Source: Niveispirillum sp. SYP-B3756 (GTDB lineage Bacteria; Pseudomonadota; Alphaproteobacteria; Azospirillales; Azospirillaceae). Taken from it: a stretch of 54,980 nt of DNA. Under the pieces are notes generated by a model. That model saw only the letters and a program-made list of their open reading frames with translations. It was not told where the DNA came from and did not search any database. Made by a program: the position numbers and the translations under genes. Position 1 is the first letter of the stretch. Every line of letters starts with the position of its first letter. Below are positions 23,515 to 32,459 of the stretch, in pieces. The stretch spans positions 1 to 54,980 of the forward strand of contig NZ_WIDQ01000023.1 of NCBI RefSeq assembly GCF_009495745.1, written 5' to 3'.

Positions 23515-25372
23515 GGCCAGCGCCGAACCGGGCCGCTGGTCCACCGCGCGGGCCGAATACCAGCGCGGCATCATGGACGCCGTCTCTGACCCGGATATCG
23601 AAACCGTGGTGGTGATGTCGTCGGCCCAGGTCGGCAAGACGGAGGTGCTGAACAACACGGTCGGCTACCACATCGACCAGGACCCGGCGCCGATCATGGT
23701 GGTGATGCCCACCGAGCGCGACGCCGAGACCTGGTCGAAGGACCGCTTCGCGCCGATGGCCCGCGATACGCCGTGCCTCGCCGGGCGCATTGCGGATCCC
23801 AAGTCGCGCGACGGCTCCAACAAGATCCTGCACAAGCGGTTTGCCGGCGGCCACCTGACCATCGTCGGCGCCAATGCGCCGTCGGGGCTGGCCAGCCGGC
23901 CGATCCGCATCCTGCTGTGCGACGAGGTGGACCGCTATCCGGTCAGCGCCGGGGCGGAAGGCGATCCGGTCAAGCTGGCGCGCAAACGCACGGTGACGTT
24001 CTGGAACCGCAAGATCGTGCTGGTCTCGACCCCGACCCTGAAAGGAGCCAGCCGGATCGAAACGGCGTTCGAGGAAAGCGACCGTCGCCGCTTCTGGGTG
24101 CCGTGCCCGGATTGCGGCCAGCATCAGGTGCTGGCCTGGGCGCAGGTGCGCTGGGACAGCGACCCGGAACCCCGGCCGGACAGCGCCCGCTATGTCTGCA
24201 TCCATTGCGATGCCGTCTGGGGCGATGCAAGGCGCTGGCAGGCGATTGCGAAAGGCGAGTGGAGGGCGGAGGCACCGTTTACGAGCATCGCCGGCTTTCA
24301 CCTGAATGAGATCTATTCCACCTGGGTTCGGCTGGCCGACATGGTGCGCACCTTCCTGTCGGCCAAGGCTGCCGGTGACGAGGCGATGAAAACCTTCGTC
24401 AACACTTCCCTGGGGGAAACCTGGCAGGAGAGCGGCGAGGCACCGGACTGGCAGCGACTATACGAGCGGCGCGGCGGCTACCGCTTCGGCACGGTGCCCA
24501 CGGGCGGCCTGTTCCTGACCGCCGGGGCCGACGTGCAGAAGGACCGGATCGAGGTGTCGGTCTGGGCCTGGGGGCGCGGGCTGACCAGTTGGCTGGTCGA
24601 CCATCTCGTCATTGAGGGCGGACCCGAACGGGCGGAAGCCTGGGCGGCGTTGACGCTGCTGCTGGGCCGGACATGGCCGCACGCCCACGGCAGCCGGCTG
24701 GGGCTGGCGCGGCTGGCCATCGACACCGGCTATGAGGCGCCCGCCGTCTATGCCTGGGCAAGGGGCGTGGGCTTCGCGCAGGTGGCCCCGGTCAAGGGGG
24801 TGGAGGGCTTCAACCGCGCGGCACCGGTGGTCGGCCCCAGCTATGTCGATGCCACCGAGAACGGCCGCAAGGTGCGGCGCGGGGCGCGGCTATGGACGGT
24901 GGCGGTGGCCACCTTCAAGAGCGAAACCTACCGCTTCCTGCGGCTGGTCCGGCCGACCGACGAGGATTTGGCCGCCGGCATCACCGTGCCCGCCGGCAGC
25001 CTGCACCTACCGCAGGGGGTGGAGGCCGAATGGGTCAAGCAGCTTGTGGCCGAGCAGTTGGTGACGGTGAAGACCAAACGCGGCTTCACCAAGCTGGATT
25101 GGCAGAAGCTGCGCGAGCGCAACGAGGCGCTGGACTGCCGCGTCTACGCCCGCGCCGCCGCCTGGATCGCCGGCATCGACCGCTGGACCGAGGCGAAGTG
25201 GCGGGATCTGGAAGATCAGGTCGGACCGGCACCCAATGCAGTTACAACCCCGGCCCCGATCATGCCGGATGCCGGAGGGCCGACTGCCGGTCAGCTTCAA
25301 CGCCCCACCACACCGGGGGAGAAACGTCGGGGCGGTTGGCTGGGTGGACGCAATCAGGGATGGTTGGGATGA
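23297..25372 (+). CDS. terminase large subunit (GpA family)
   Basis: Up to 691 aa. Walker A-like SSAQVGKT, Walker B ILLCDEVDRYP and coupling motif VLVSTPTLKG form the packaging ATPase. CPDCGQ and CIHCDA form a GpA zinc site. TAGADVQKDRIEVSVWAWG and DTGYEA carry the nuclease acidic residues. It translocates and cuts phage DNA. The frame opens at 23297, but the first 45 residues overlap the small subunit and are Arg/Pro-rich; homologues I recall begin near LTPPPDLTVSQWAD, so starts at GTG 23429 or ATG 23447 are equally possible. Its stop overlaps the gpW start. Confidence 0.93.
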   Translation: MMPQTPPPSAPFSGRRSSRRSPNLRRRRSPSPLRLTGHPGLAKLVTTALQMLTPPPDLTVSQWADANRRLSSEASAEPGRWSTARAEYQRGIMDAVSDPDIETVVVMSSAQVGKTEVLNNTVGYHIDQDPAPIMVVMPTERDAETWSKDRFAPMARDTPCLAGRIADPKSRDGSNKILHKRFAGGHLTIVGANAPSGLASRPIRILLCDEVDRYPVSAGAEGDPVKLARKRTVTFWNRKIVLVSTPTLKGASRIETAFEESDRRRFWVPCPDCGQHQVLAWAQVRWDSDPEPRPDSARYVCIHCDAVWGDARRWQAIAKGEWRAEAPFTSIAGFHLNEIYSTWVRLADMVRTFLSAKAAGDEAMKTFVNTSLGETWQESGEAPDWQRLYERRGGYRFGTVPTGGLFLTAGADVQKDRIEVSVWAWGRGLTSWLVDHLVIEGGPERAEAWAALTLLLGRTWPHAHGSRLGLARLAIDTGYEAPAVYAWARGVGFAQVAPVKGVEGFNRAAPVVGPSYVDATENGRKVRRGARLWTVAVATFKSETYRFLRLVRPTDEDLAAGITVPAGSLHLPQGVEAEWVKQLVAEQLVTVKTKRGFTKLDWQKLRERNEALDCRVYARAAAWIAGIDRWTEAKWRDLEDQVGPAPNAVTTPAPIMPDAGGPTAGQLQRPTTPGEKRRGGWLGGRNQGWLG

Positions 25373-25578
25373 GTTGGACCCAGGGAGAACTGGAAGCGCT
25401 GCGCCGCGCCTATGCCGCCGGCACGCTGCGCGTCAGCTATGACGGCCGCAGCGTCGATTACGGCTCCGCTGCCGACCTGCTGTCGCGCATCCGCACCATC
25501 GAGCGGGAAATGGCTGGCAACACATCGAGCAAGCTGCCGATGGCGGGTTTCGCCGGCTTCGGGCGCGGGGAGCGCTGA
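25369..25578 (+). CDS. gpW-like head-tail joining protein
   Basis: 69 aa: MSWTQGELEALRRAYAAGTL, then RVSYDGRSVDYGSAADLLSR and IRTIEREMAG. This is the size and pattern of lambda gpW (68 aa), which sits under the portal and stabilises packaged heads. The ATG overlaps the terminase stop and its stop overlaps the portal start, as in lambda (A-W-B order). Confidence 0.88.
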   Translation: MSWTQGELEALRRAYAAGTLRVSYDGRSVDYGSAADLLSRIRTIEREMAGNTSSKLPMAGFAGFGRGER

Positions 25579-27065
25579 TGGCCGGGCTCTGGCTCGACCG
25601 CGCCCTGGGGCTGGTGGCGCCGCAGGCGGCCCTGCGCCGGGTGCTGGCCCGCCAAAGCCTCGACCGGCTGACCCGCGGCTATGACGGTGCTGCCAAGGGA
25701 CGCCGCACCGACGGCTGGCGGGCACCAGGCAGTTCGGCCGATGCCGAGATCGTGGTGGCCGGGGCGCTGCTGCGCGACCGGATGCGCGATCTGGTGCGCA
25801 ACAACCCGCACGCCGCCAAGGCGGTGTCGGTGCTGGTCAACAATATCGTCGGTTCCGGCATCATGCCGCGCGCCGCCTCTGGCGACGACAGGTTGGATAA
25901 GGCGACCGACGCCCTGTGGGAGGAGTGGTCGGCACGGTGCGACGCCGACGGGCAGTTGGATGTCTACGGACTGCAGACCCTGGCCTGCCGCCAGATGGTG
26001 GAGGCGGGCGAGGTGCTGCTGCGCCGCCGGCCCCGGCGCGCGGCTGACGGGTTGCCGGTACCGCTCCAGATCCAACTGGTCGAGGCGGATCTGCTGGATG
26101 CCGGGCGCAACGGCGACCTTGCCGATGGCGGCTGGATCGTCCAGGGCATCGAGTTCGACCCGCTGGGCCGGCGTCGGGCCTATTGGCTCTACGCCCAGCA
26201 TCCGGGCGACGCCGTGGTCAGCCTGCGCCGCCGGCTGGACAGCGCCGCCGTGCCCGCCGCCGAGGTGGCGCACATCTACGAGAAGCAGCGCGCCCAGGTG
26301 CGCGGCGTGCCCTGGGGCACCCCGGTAATGCGGGCGCTGCGCGATCTTGACGACTGGACCCAGGCCGAACTGGTGCGCAAGAAGACCGAGGCCTGCGTGG
26401 TTGGCATCGTGCTGGGGGCCGACGAAGGGGAACAGGGCATCGCGCCTTCTGTGGTCGATGCCGATGGCCATCGGGTCGAGCAGTTCGAGCCCGGCCTGAT
26501 CGCCTATGCCCGCGGCGGCAAGGATATCCGCTTCAACCAGCCTGCCACCACGGCCGGCGTGGCGGAATGGCTGCGGGCGCAGTTGCACATCATCGCCGCC
26601 GGCTTTCGTATGCCCTACGAGCTGCTGACCGGCGACCTGTCCCAGGTGAACTATTCCAGCATCCGCGCCGGGTTGGTGGAATTCCGCCGCCTGATCGAGG
26701 CGGCGCAATGGCAACTGGTGATCCCCATGCTGTGCCAGCCGGTCTGGGACTGGTTCACCACCCAGGCCTGGGCGGCAGGCCGGTTGCCGCGCCCGGACAT
26801 TCCGGTTGAATGGTCGCCGCCGCGCTTTGAAGCGGTGGACCCGTTGAAGGACGCCATGGCCGACCTGCTGGCCATGCGCTCCGGCACCATGACGCTGGCC
26901 CAGGCGATCTCCCGCCAGGGCCATAATCCCGAAGCGGTGCTGACGGAGATCGCCGCCATGAATGCCCGCCTGGACGCGCTCGGCCTTGTGCTGGACAGCG
27001 ATCCGCGACGGGTGACCAAGACCGGCACCATCCAGGCCGGTGAGACTGTTTCCAACCAGGACTGA
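25578..27065 (+). CDS. portal protein (lambda gpB family)
   Basis: 495 aa. Portal features: an early Arg/Asn-rich helix (RDRMRDLVRNNPHAAKAVSV), LVNNIVGSGIMPRA, the wing (EVLLRRRPRR), VAHIYEKQRAQVRGVPWGTP, and the clip/stem region with PYELLTGDLSQVNYSSIRAG. This matches the lambda portal family (PF05136) in length and order. A dodecameric ring of it forms the DNA entry vertex. One-base overlap with gpW. Confidence 0.92.
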   Translation: MAGLWLDRALGLVAPQAALRRVLARQSLDRLTRGYDGAAKGRRTDGWRAPGSSADAEIVVAGALLRDRMRDLVRNNPHAAKAVSVLVNNIVGSGIMPRAASGDDRLDKATDALWEEWSARCDADGQLDVYGLQTLACRQMVEAGEVLLRRRPRRAADGLPVPLQIQLVEADLLDAGRNGDLADGGWIVQGIEFDPLGRRRAYWLYAQHPGDAVVSLRRRLDSAAVPAAEVAHIYEKQRAQVRGVPWGTPVMRALRDLDDWTQAELVRKKTEACVVGIVLGADEGEQGIAPSVVDADGHRVEQFEPGLIAYARGGKDIRFNQPATTAGVAEWLRAQLHIIAAGFRMPYELLTGDLSQVNYSSIRAGLVEFRRLIEAAQWQLVIPMLCQPVWDWFTTQAWAAGRLPRPDIPVEWSPPRFEAVDPLKDAMADLLAMRSGTMTLAQAISRQGHNPEAVLTEIAAMNARLDALGLVLDSDPRRVTKTGTIQAGETVSNQD

Positions 27066-27071
27066 CCCATC

Positions 27072-29003
27072 ATGCACGGCACCCTTGACCTGCCGGCCTT
27101 GCGCCGCGCGGCTGACCTTGTGCTGGCCAGCTTCGACGAGGCTGACCGCTCGGTGGAACTGGTCTGGTCCACTGGCGCGCGGGTGCGCCGCCAGCCGCTG
27201 TTCGGGGAGCCCTTCGACGAGGAACTGAGCCTCGACCCCGCCCATGTCCGGCTGGAACGGCTGAATGGCGGGGCACCGCTGCTGAAGGTCCATGACATGG
27301 GCACCCTGGACGCGGTGATCGGTTCGGTGGTGCCGGGTAGCGCCCGCATCGAGAACGGTCGCGGCATCGCCCGCGTGCGCTTCAGCGAACGGGCGGAGGT
27401 GGAACCGATCCTGGCAGATATCCGCGCCGGCCATCTACGCGCCGTCTCCATCGGCTATCAGGTCCACCGTTTCGAGGTCTCGCGACCGGCCGCAGGGCCG
27501 GAACTGTGGCGCGCGGTGGACTGGACGCCCTTCGAGATTTCCGCCGTGCCGGTGGGGGCCGACCCCGCTGCCGGCTTTCGCAGCGCCGAACCCCTGTCGC
27601 CCTGCGTCCTGGTTCGCCGCGACGCCGCTTCATCTCCAGCGAGGATTGCCATGGATGAAACGCAGACCCCGCCGGTGGGGACGGATGCCACGCCACCGCC
27701 GGCCCCCGATACCGATACCCTGGTCGCCCGGGCGCGAGAAACGGAACGCGAGCGGGTTGGCACCATCCACGCGCTTGCCGGGCGGTTAGGGCTGGAACGC
27801 GGCTTTGCTGACGATCTGGTCCAGCGCGGCACCGGCCTGGACGAGGCGCGCCGGCTGATCCTGGACAAGGTGGCGGAGGCGTCGGACCGCACCCGCATTT
27901 TCCCGCAGGTGACCGTCCCGCTGGGTGGCAAGGACGAACGGCTGTTGCGGCGCGAGGCGGTCAGTGCGGCCCTGCTGCATCGCTACAGCCCGACCCTGTT
28001 CCCGCTGACCGACCAGGCCCGCGAATATCGCGGCCTCAGCCTGCTGGAACTGGCCCGCGAGTTCCTGACCCAGGCCGGGGTGGCCGTGCGCGGCCTGTCG
28101 CGCGACGAGATCGCCACCCGCGCCCTGCATTCCACCTCCGACTTCCCCGAGGTGCTGTCCGCCGTCACCGCCAAGACCCTGCGCCAGGCCTATGAGGTCT
28201 ATCCACGCACCTTCACGCCGTTCTGCCGGCAGGTGCTGGCCACCGATTTCAAGGCCATGCACCGGGTCCAGATCGGTGAGGCGCCGCAATTGCTGAAGGT
28301 CAATGAGGGCGGCGAGTTCCAGCGCGGCACCATTGGCGAGAGCAAGGAAAGCTACCGCATCGAGACCTATGGCCGCGTGGTGGCGATCACCCGGCAGGTG
28401 CTGATCAATGATGATCTCGACGCCTTCACCCGCATCCCGGCCATGTACGGCACCGCCATCGCCACCCTGGAAAGCGACGTGGTCTGGGGCATCCTCACCG
28501 CTAACGCCGCCATGGCCGACGGCAAGGCGCTGTTCCATGTCGACCACAAGAACCTCGCCGGCACCGCAGCACCCCCGACCGTCACCGCCATCGGTGACGC
28601 CCGTGCGGCGATGGCCAAGCAGACCGGGCTGGACAAGAAGACCGTGCTGAACATCCGGCCGTCCTTCCTGATCGTGCCGGCAGCGCTGGAACTGACCGCC
28701 GAGCAACTGGTGGCGCAGAACCTGACGCCGGCCAAGACCAGCGACATCGTGCCGGCCTCCATCCGTACCCTGACGCCCATCGCCGAGCCCCGGCTGGACG
28801 CTGCCAGCGCCACTGCCTGGTATCTGGCGGCCAACCCGGCCCAGATCGACACGCTGGAATACGCCTATCTGGAGGGCCAGCAGGGCGCCTATATCGAAAC
28901 CCGCAACGGCTTCGATGTGGACGGGGTGGAGATCAAGTGCCGGCTGGATTTCGGGGCCAAGGCCATCGACTGGCGCGGCCTCTACAAGAATGCCGGGGCC
29001 TGA
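27072..29003 (+). CDS. prohead protease / major capsid protein fusion
   Basis: 643 aa. Residues about 1-195 resemble the HK97/S78-type prohead protease: LLKVHDMGTLDAVIGSVV, FSERAEVEPILADIRAGHLR and VSIGYQVHRFEV, with the His and Ser expected for catalysis, then WTPFEISAVPVGADPAAGFR. A Pro-rich linker (about 197-215) and a scaffold-like helical region lead to the capsid domain (about 290-643), similar to Mu gpT-type heads: RIETYGRVVAITRQVLINDD, ALFHVDHKNL and VDGVEIKCRLDFGAKAIDWR. Scaffold, protease and capsid in one chain imply cleavage after assembly near the linker. Fusions of this sort are known in related phages. Confidence 0.9.
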   Translation: MHGTLDLPALRRAADLVLASFDEADRSVELVWSTGARVRRQPLFGEPFDEELSLDPAHVRLERLNGGAPLLKVHDMGTLDAVIGSVVPGSARIENGRGIARVRFSERAEVEPILADIRAGHLRAVSIGYQVHRFEVSRPAAGPELWRAVDWTPFEISAVPVGADPAAGFRSAEPLSPCVLVRRDAASSPARIAMDETQTPPVGTDATPPPAPDTDTLVARARETERERVGTIHALAGRLGLERGFADDLVQRGTGLDEARRLILDKVAEASDRTRIFPQVTVPLGGKDERLLRREAVSAALLHRYSPTLFPLTDQAREYRGLSLLELAREFLTQAGVAVRGLSRDEIATRALHSTSDFPEVLSAVTAKTLRQAYEVYPRTFTPFCRQVLATDFKAMHRVQIGEAPQLLKVNEGGEFQRGTIGESKESYRIETYGRVVAITRQVLINDDLDAFTRIPAMYGTAIATLESDVVWGILTANAAMADGKALFHVDHKNLAGTAAPPTVTAIGDARAAMAKQTGLDKKTVLNIRPSFLIVPAALELTAEQLVAQNLTPAKTSDIVPASIRTLTPIAEPRLDAASATAWYLAANPAQIDTLEYAYLEGQQGAYIETRNGFDVDGVEIKCRLDFGAKAIDWRGLYKNAGA

Positions 29004-29006
29004 GCC

Positions 29007-29495
29007 ATGACGGACTCGTTTCCCATCCTCAGCCGTCCTGGCGCAGCGGTGCCCTTCACCGCGCCCAAGCGGCCGGTGCATGTGGTCTTCATCCATTGCA
29101 GCGCCAGTGACCATGCCGTTCATGATGATGCGGCGGTGATCGACCAGTGGCACCGCCAGCGCGGCTGGCGCGGCATCGGCTATCACTTCTTCATCCGCGG
29201 CGATGGCACGATCCAGCGCGGCCGCGCGCTGGAGCAAATCCCGGCGGCCCAGGAAGGCCATAATAGCGGCTCCATCGCCATCTGCCTGCACGGCTTCAAG
29301 ACCTTTACCCCGGCACAGTTCGACGCCCTGCGGCGGTTGGCTGATGCGATGGACGCGGCCTATGCCGGCCAGGGAAAGCGCCTGCGCTGGCGCGGGCACC
29401 GCGAGGTTGCCGCCAAACTCTGCCCCAATTTCGACTATCGCGCCGTCCTCGGCCTGGATGAGGGCGGCTTCCGGTCCGCTAGTCCGTCGATCTGA
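29007..29495 (+). CDS. N-acetylmuramoyl-L-alanine amidase (endolysin)
   Basis: 162 aa, Amidase_2/T7-lysozyme fold: VHVVFIHCSASD with the first zinc His, WRGIGYHFFIRGDGTIQRGR, EGHNSGSIAICLHG, and WRGHREVAAKLCPNFDY with the last His and Cys. It cleaves the amide between MurNAc and L-Ala to lyse the host. There is no signal peptide, so it needs a holin; the 57-aa membrane protein encoded next is the candidate. It is unusual to find it between capsid and decoration genes. Start ATG 3 bp after the capsid stop. Confidence 0.9.
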   Translation: MTDSFPILSRPGAAVPFTAPKRPVHVVFIHCSASDHAVHDDAAVIDQWHRQRGWRGIGYHFFIRGDGTIQRGRALEQIPAAQEGHNSGSIAICLHGFKTFTPAQFDALRRLADAMDAAYAGQGKRLRWRGHREVAAKLCPNFDYRAVLGLDEGGFRSASPSI

Positions 29496-29506
29496 AGGAA
29501 TATCCC

Positions 29507-29680
29507 ATGCGCTATCTGATCGAACGCCTGCGTGAGCGCAGCACCTGGCTTGGTCTCACCACTCTGCTGACGGCGCTGGGGGCCAGCATCGATCCAGGCT
29601 GTCTGGATCACATCGCCACCGCCGGTGCCGCTGCCGCCGGCCTGATCCTCGCCCTCATGCCGGACCGGCCCCGCCGCTGA
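29507..29680 (+). CDS. small membrane protein, candidate holin
   Basis: 57 aa: a basic N-terminus MRYLIERLRERSTW, a hydrophobic helix LGLTTLLTALGASI, a short polar turn, a second helix IATAGAAAAGLILALM and a basic end PDRPRR. GAAGGA lies 7 bases before the ATG. Two membrane segments, charged ends and its place right after the endolysin support a holin role, known only by context. It lies 11 bp downstream of the amidase stop. Confidence 0.75.
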   Translation: MRYLIERLRERSTWLGLTTLLTALGASIDPGCLDHIATAGAAAAGLILALMPDRPRR

Positions 29681-29706
29681 TCGCGCATCTGCAAGGAAGA
29701 TCACCC

Positions 29707-30045
29707 ATGAAGAACTATGTTCAACCCGGCAACACAATCACCCTGACCGCCCCCTATGCCGTCACCTCGGGAGAGGGGATGCTGGTTGGCAGCTTGTTCG
29801 GCATTGCCATCACCAGTGCGGCCATGGGCGAACCGGTCGAGGCGGTCCTTGTCGGAATCTTCGACATGAAAAAGACGCCCTCGCAGGCCTGGAGCGTTGG
29901 CGACAAGCTCTATTGGGACAATGCAGCCCGGGAGGTCACCAAGACTGCCACCGGCAACAGCCTGATCGGCGCTGCCATCGCCGCGGTTGGCAACGGGGCC
30001 GGTGAGACGGTTGGCCGGGTCCGGCTGAATGGCACTGCCGTTTGA
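29707..30045 (+). CDS. DUF2190 capsid decoration protein
   Basis: 112 aa: MKNYVQPGNTITLTAPYAVT, SGEGMLVGSLFGIAITSAAM, VGDKLYWDNAAREVT and AAIAAVGNGAGETVGRVRLN. This is the beta-rich DUF2190 family, capsid cement proteins that bind the outside of expanded heads. Normally encoded beside the capsid gene; here the lysis pair separates them. RBS AAGGAAG before the ATG. Confidence 0.88.
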   Translation: MKNYVQPGNTITLTAPYAVTSGEGMLVGSLFGIAITSAAMGEPVEAVLVGIFDMKKTPSQAWSVGDKLYWDNAAREVTKTATGNSLIGAAIAAVGNGAGETVGRVRLNGTAV

Positions 30046-30057
30046 TATCAGCCGGTC

Positions 30058-30858
30058 ATGGCTGATCCGTTCCAGGCCGCACTCGATCCGATCTTCGCCA
30101 TCCTGGGCACGCCCGCCACCTATATCGCGATCGGCGGTTCCACGGTTCCGCTGCAGGTCATTGCCCGCCGCAATGATCTTGTCACCGGCTTTGGTGGCGG
30201 CGAGTGGGTCTCCGATGGGGCCCTGTTCGAGCTGCGGGCCGCTGACCTGACCGCCGCCGGTATCCGCCCCTGGGCGGGAGACAGGCTGCTGGTCGGGGAC
30301 GACCTGTTCGAGGTCCAGGGTGCCCCGGTGCGCGGCGACCCCGCGCGGCTGGTCTGGACCCTGGAGACGGTGCAGATCCCGGCACCGACCAGCTACCCGC
30401 AATTCGATCCGCCGACAATATCCGGCGGGGCTGTCGAGACGGTGCTCGGCCCCAATGCCCCGCCCGGCGTGTGGACCGGCACCTATGTGACCGCCGCCCA
30501 GGTGACGCTGGCGGTGGGGCAGATCGTCCATGTCAACGCTGGCGGTCGGCTGACGCCCTGCCGCGCTGATGGCACCGCCACCGCCGATCCTGCGGGCGTC
30601 GTACTGATCGGCGCACCAGCGGGGGAGCCTGCCCGTTGGGCCACCGAACGGCCGGTGGAGCGCGCCGACTGGTCCACCCTGCTGGAGAGCGGGGCGGCCA
30701 CCCTGGTGCCCGGCACCGACTATTTCCTGTCCGCCCGGATCGCGGGCGGCGTGACCGATATGCCGCCATCCGCGCCCGGATGGTGGGTGGTTCCCGTCGG
30801 CTTTGCCGTGGCGCCGACGGTGCTGCATGTCCAGCCCGGCACCCCTATCCAGCTTTGA
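30058..30858 (+). CDS. head-tail attachment protein (gpFII-like) fused to a decoration-type domain
   Basis: 266 aa. Residues about 1-120 have the small beta-barrel pattern of head-tail connectors (MADPFQAALDPIFAILGTPA, GSTVPLQVIARRNDL, WAGDRLLVGDDLFEVQGAPV). Residues about 145-266 are a different domain, VGQIVHVNAGGRLTPCRADG, then GAATLVPGTDYFLSARIAGG and PVGFAVAPTVLHVQPGTPIQ, clearly related to the C-terminal half of the next gene. So this is a fusion of a connector with a decoration-like beta domain. Both assignments are by pattern, not search. Confidence 0.7.
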   Translation: MADPFQAALDPIFAILGTPATYIAIGGSTVPLQVIARRNDLVTGFGGGEWVSDGALFELRAADLTAAGIRPWAGDRLLVGDDLFEVQGAPVRGDPARLVWTLETVQIPAPTSYPQFDPPTISGGAVETVLGPNAPPGVWTGTYVTAAQVTLAVGQIVHVNAGGRLTPCRADGTATADPAGVVLIGAPAGEPARWATERPVERADWSTLLESGAATLVPGTDYFLSARIAGGVTDMPPSAPGWWVVPVGFAVAPTVLHVQPGTPIQL

Positions 30859-30870
30859 GGATCACGCCCC

Positions 30871-31332
30871 ATGCCGTCCTACCGCCCGCTTGTCCTGATC
30901 AATGGCCGCATCCAGCAACTGCCGCTCAACGGCACGCTGGATGCCCGGGTGCAGGAGGTCGATGCCATCGAACTCCAGGCCAAGGAGGCCATCACCGCTG
31001 CTGGCATGGCCGTCTACAGCAATGCCGGCTTCCAGTGCATGTTGGCCGATGCCGACGATGATACGAAGGCCGAGGTCATCGGTCTGGCCCTGACCAGCGC
31101 CGCGCTCGACGCTTATGTCACCGTGCTGACCGATGGCGTCATCGAGGTGACCGACTGGACCGACGCCGCTGGCAGCGCCACCTTGACGCCGGGCAGCACC
31201 TATTATCTGAGCGGCACCGCCGGCGTGCTGACCGCCACGCCGCCCACCACCGGCAATGTCGTCTATATCGGTCGGGCGCTGACGCCGACGCGGCTGGAAA
31301 TCAGCCTGGAACGGCCGGTGAAGCTGGCGTAA
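30871..31332 (+). CDS. decoration-like virion protein
   Basis: 153 aa. MPSYRPLVLINGRIQQLPLN, then an all-beta domain ending ATLTPGSTYYLSGTAGVLTA, GNVVYIGRALTPTRLEISLE. It aligns by eye with the C-terminal half of the preceding protein (shared ATL.PG..Y.LS..AG pattern and the closing PT.L...P motif). Such domains occur on phage heads and fibres as glycan- or cement-type modules. ATG 13 bp after the previous stop. Confidence 0.7.
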   Translation: MPSYRPLVLINGRIQQLPLNGTLDARVQEVDAIELQAKEAITAAGMAVYSNAGFQCMLADADDDTKAEVIGLALTSAALDAYVTVLTDGVIEVTDWTDAAGSATLTPGSTYYLSGTAGVLTATPPTTGNVVYIGRALTPTRLEISLERPVKLA

Positions 31333-31338
31333 CCGTCC

Positions 31339-31989
31339 ATGCGCCTTGCCGCTGCGATCGAAGGCCGTCTTGCTGAGATGCTGGCGGCCGACCTCGCAGC
31401 GGCGGAGCGGGCCGTCACCGCCGGGTTGCGGGAGGCCAGCGACGGGTTGAAGACCGAACTGCGCGGCCAGATCACCGGGGCCGGTCTCGGCCAGCGGCTG
31501 GCCCGGACCTGGCGCAGTGAAATTTATCCCAAGGGTGGCCGCAGCATCCGCGCCGCCGGTCTGGTCTGGAGCAAAGCCCCCGACATTGTCGGGCTTTACG
31601 AGGAGGGGGCGGTGATCCGCTCCCGCCATGGCCTGTTCCTGGCCATCCCAACCCAGGCCGCCGGTCGCTATGGCGATGGCGGCCAGAAGATCACGCCGGG
31701 TGGCTGGGAACAGCGCACCGGCCTGATCCTGCGGCTGATCTATCGCCGCCGCGGCCCGTCCTTGCTGGTGGCAGACAATGCCCGCATCAGCAAACGCGGG
31801 CTGGCGACAGCCAACCGGGGGCGGCGGGGTGATGCCGGTTTCACCCGGCTGGCCGGGCGCACCACGGTGCCGGTCTTCATCCTGGTGCCGCAGGTGCGGG
31901 TGAAAAAGCGCCTGGATGTGGTGGGGGCTGCCCGAGCTTGGCAGGGCCGGTTGCCCGGTCTGATCCTGCGTCATTGGAAGGAACCCTGA
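31339..31989 (+). CDS. DUF6441 family tail-completion protein
   Basis: 216 aa: LAAAERAVTAGLREASDGLK, TELRGQITGAGLGQRLARTW, RSEIYPKGGRSIRAAGLVWS, then VFILVPQVRVKKRLDVVGAA. Matches my knowledge of DUF6441, found at the position of lambda gpZ-type neck/tail-completion proteins. Here it precedes a likely tail terminator and the tail tube gene, the expected place. ATG 7 bp after the previous stop. Confidence 0.8.
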   Translation: MRLAAAIEGRLAEMLAADLAAAERAVTAGLREASDGLKTELRGQITGAGLGQRLARTWRSEIYPKGGRSIRAAGLVWSKAPDIVGLYEEGAVIRSRHGLFLAIPTQAAGRYGDGGQKITPGGWEQRTGLILRLIYRRRGPSLLVADNARISKRGLATANRGRRGDAGFTRLAGRTTVPVFILVPQVRVKKRLDVVGAARAWQGRLPGLILRHWKEP

Positions 31990-31992
31990 CCC

Positions 31993-32442
31993 ATGCCAAG
32001 CATCCGGGAAACGGCTTTGTCCGCGCTGCTGGCGCGGCTTGTCGCCGTACCGGATGCCGTGGCGGGGCGGGAGATTGCGGTGCCCGAGCGCATCCCGCCT
32101 GGCGGCCTGCTGATCCTGCGCGATGGTGAGCCGGGTGCGCCGGAGATAACCCTGTCACCGCTGCTCCACCACTACGACCACACCGCCGAGATCGAGGTGC
32201 TGGTCCAGGCCGCCGACCCGCCGCTGGGCCGCTCCGGCCCTGGCCGGGCGCGCGCGCTGGACGATCTGCTGCGGGCGCTGGCGGCGTCGCTGGGGGCCGA
32301 CCGCACGCTGGGCGGCACGGTCGAGTGGCTAACCTGGGGCGCACCGGAAACCGAGGACATTGCTGTTGCCGGCGGGGCCGCCATCAAGGCCGCCCGCGTG
32401 CCGGTGACGCTCACCTACACCACGCCCGATCCGCTGACCTGA
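31993..32442 (+). CDS. tail terminator-like protein
   Basis: 149 aa: MPSIRETALSALLARLVAVP, LLHHYDHTAEIEVLVQAADP, ALDDLLRALAASLGADRTLG, then KAARVPVTLTYTTPDPLT. The alternation of an N-terminal helix, beta strands and a helix with a final strand resembles gpU-type tail terminators, which cap the tail tube. Position directly before the major tail gene agrees. Confidence 0.75.
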   Translation: MPSIRETALSALLARLVAVPDAVAGREIAVPERIPPGGLLILRDGEPGAPEITLSPLLHHYDHTAEIEVLVQAADPPLGRSGPGRARALDDLLRALAASLGADRTLGGTVEWLTWGAPETEDIAVAGGAAIKAARVPVTLTYTTPDPLT

Positions 32443-32459
32443 TCCCGGAGAACCCGACC

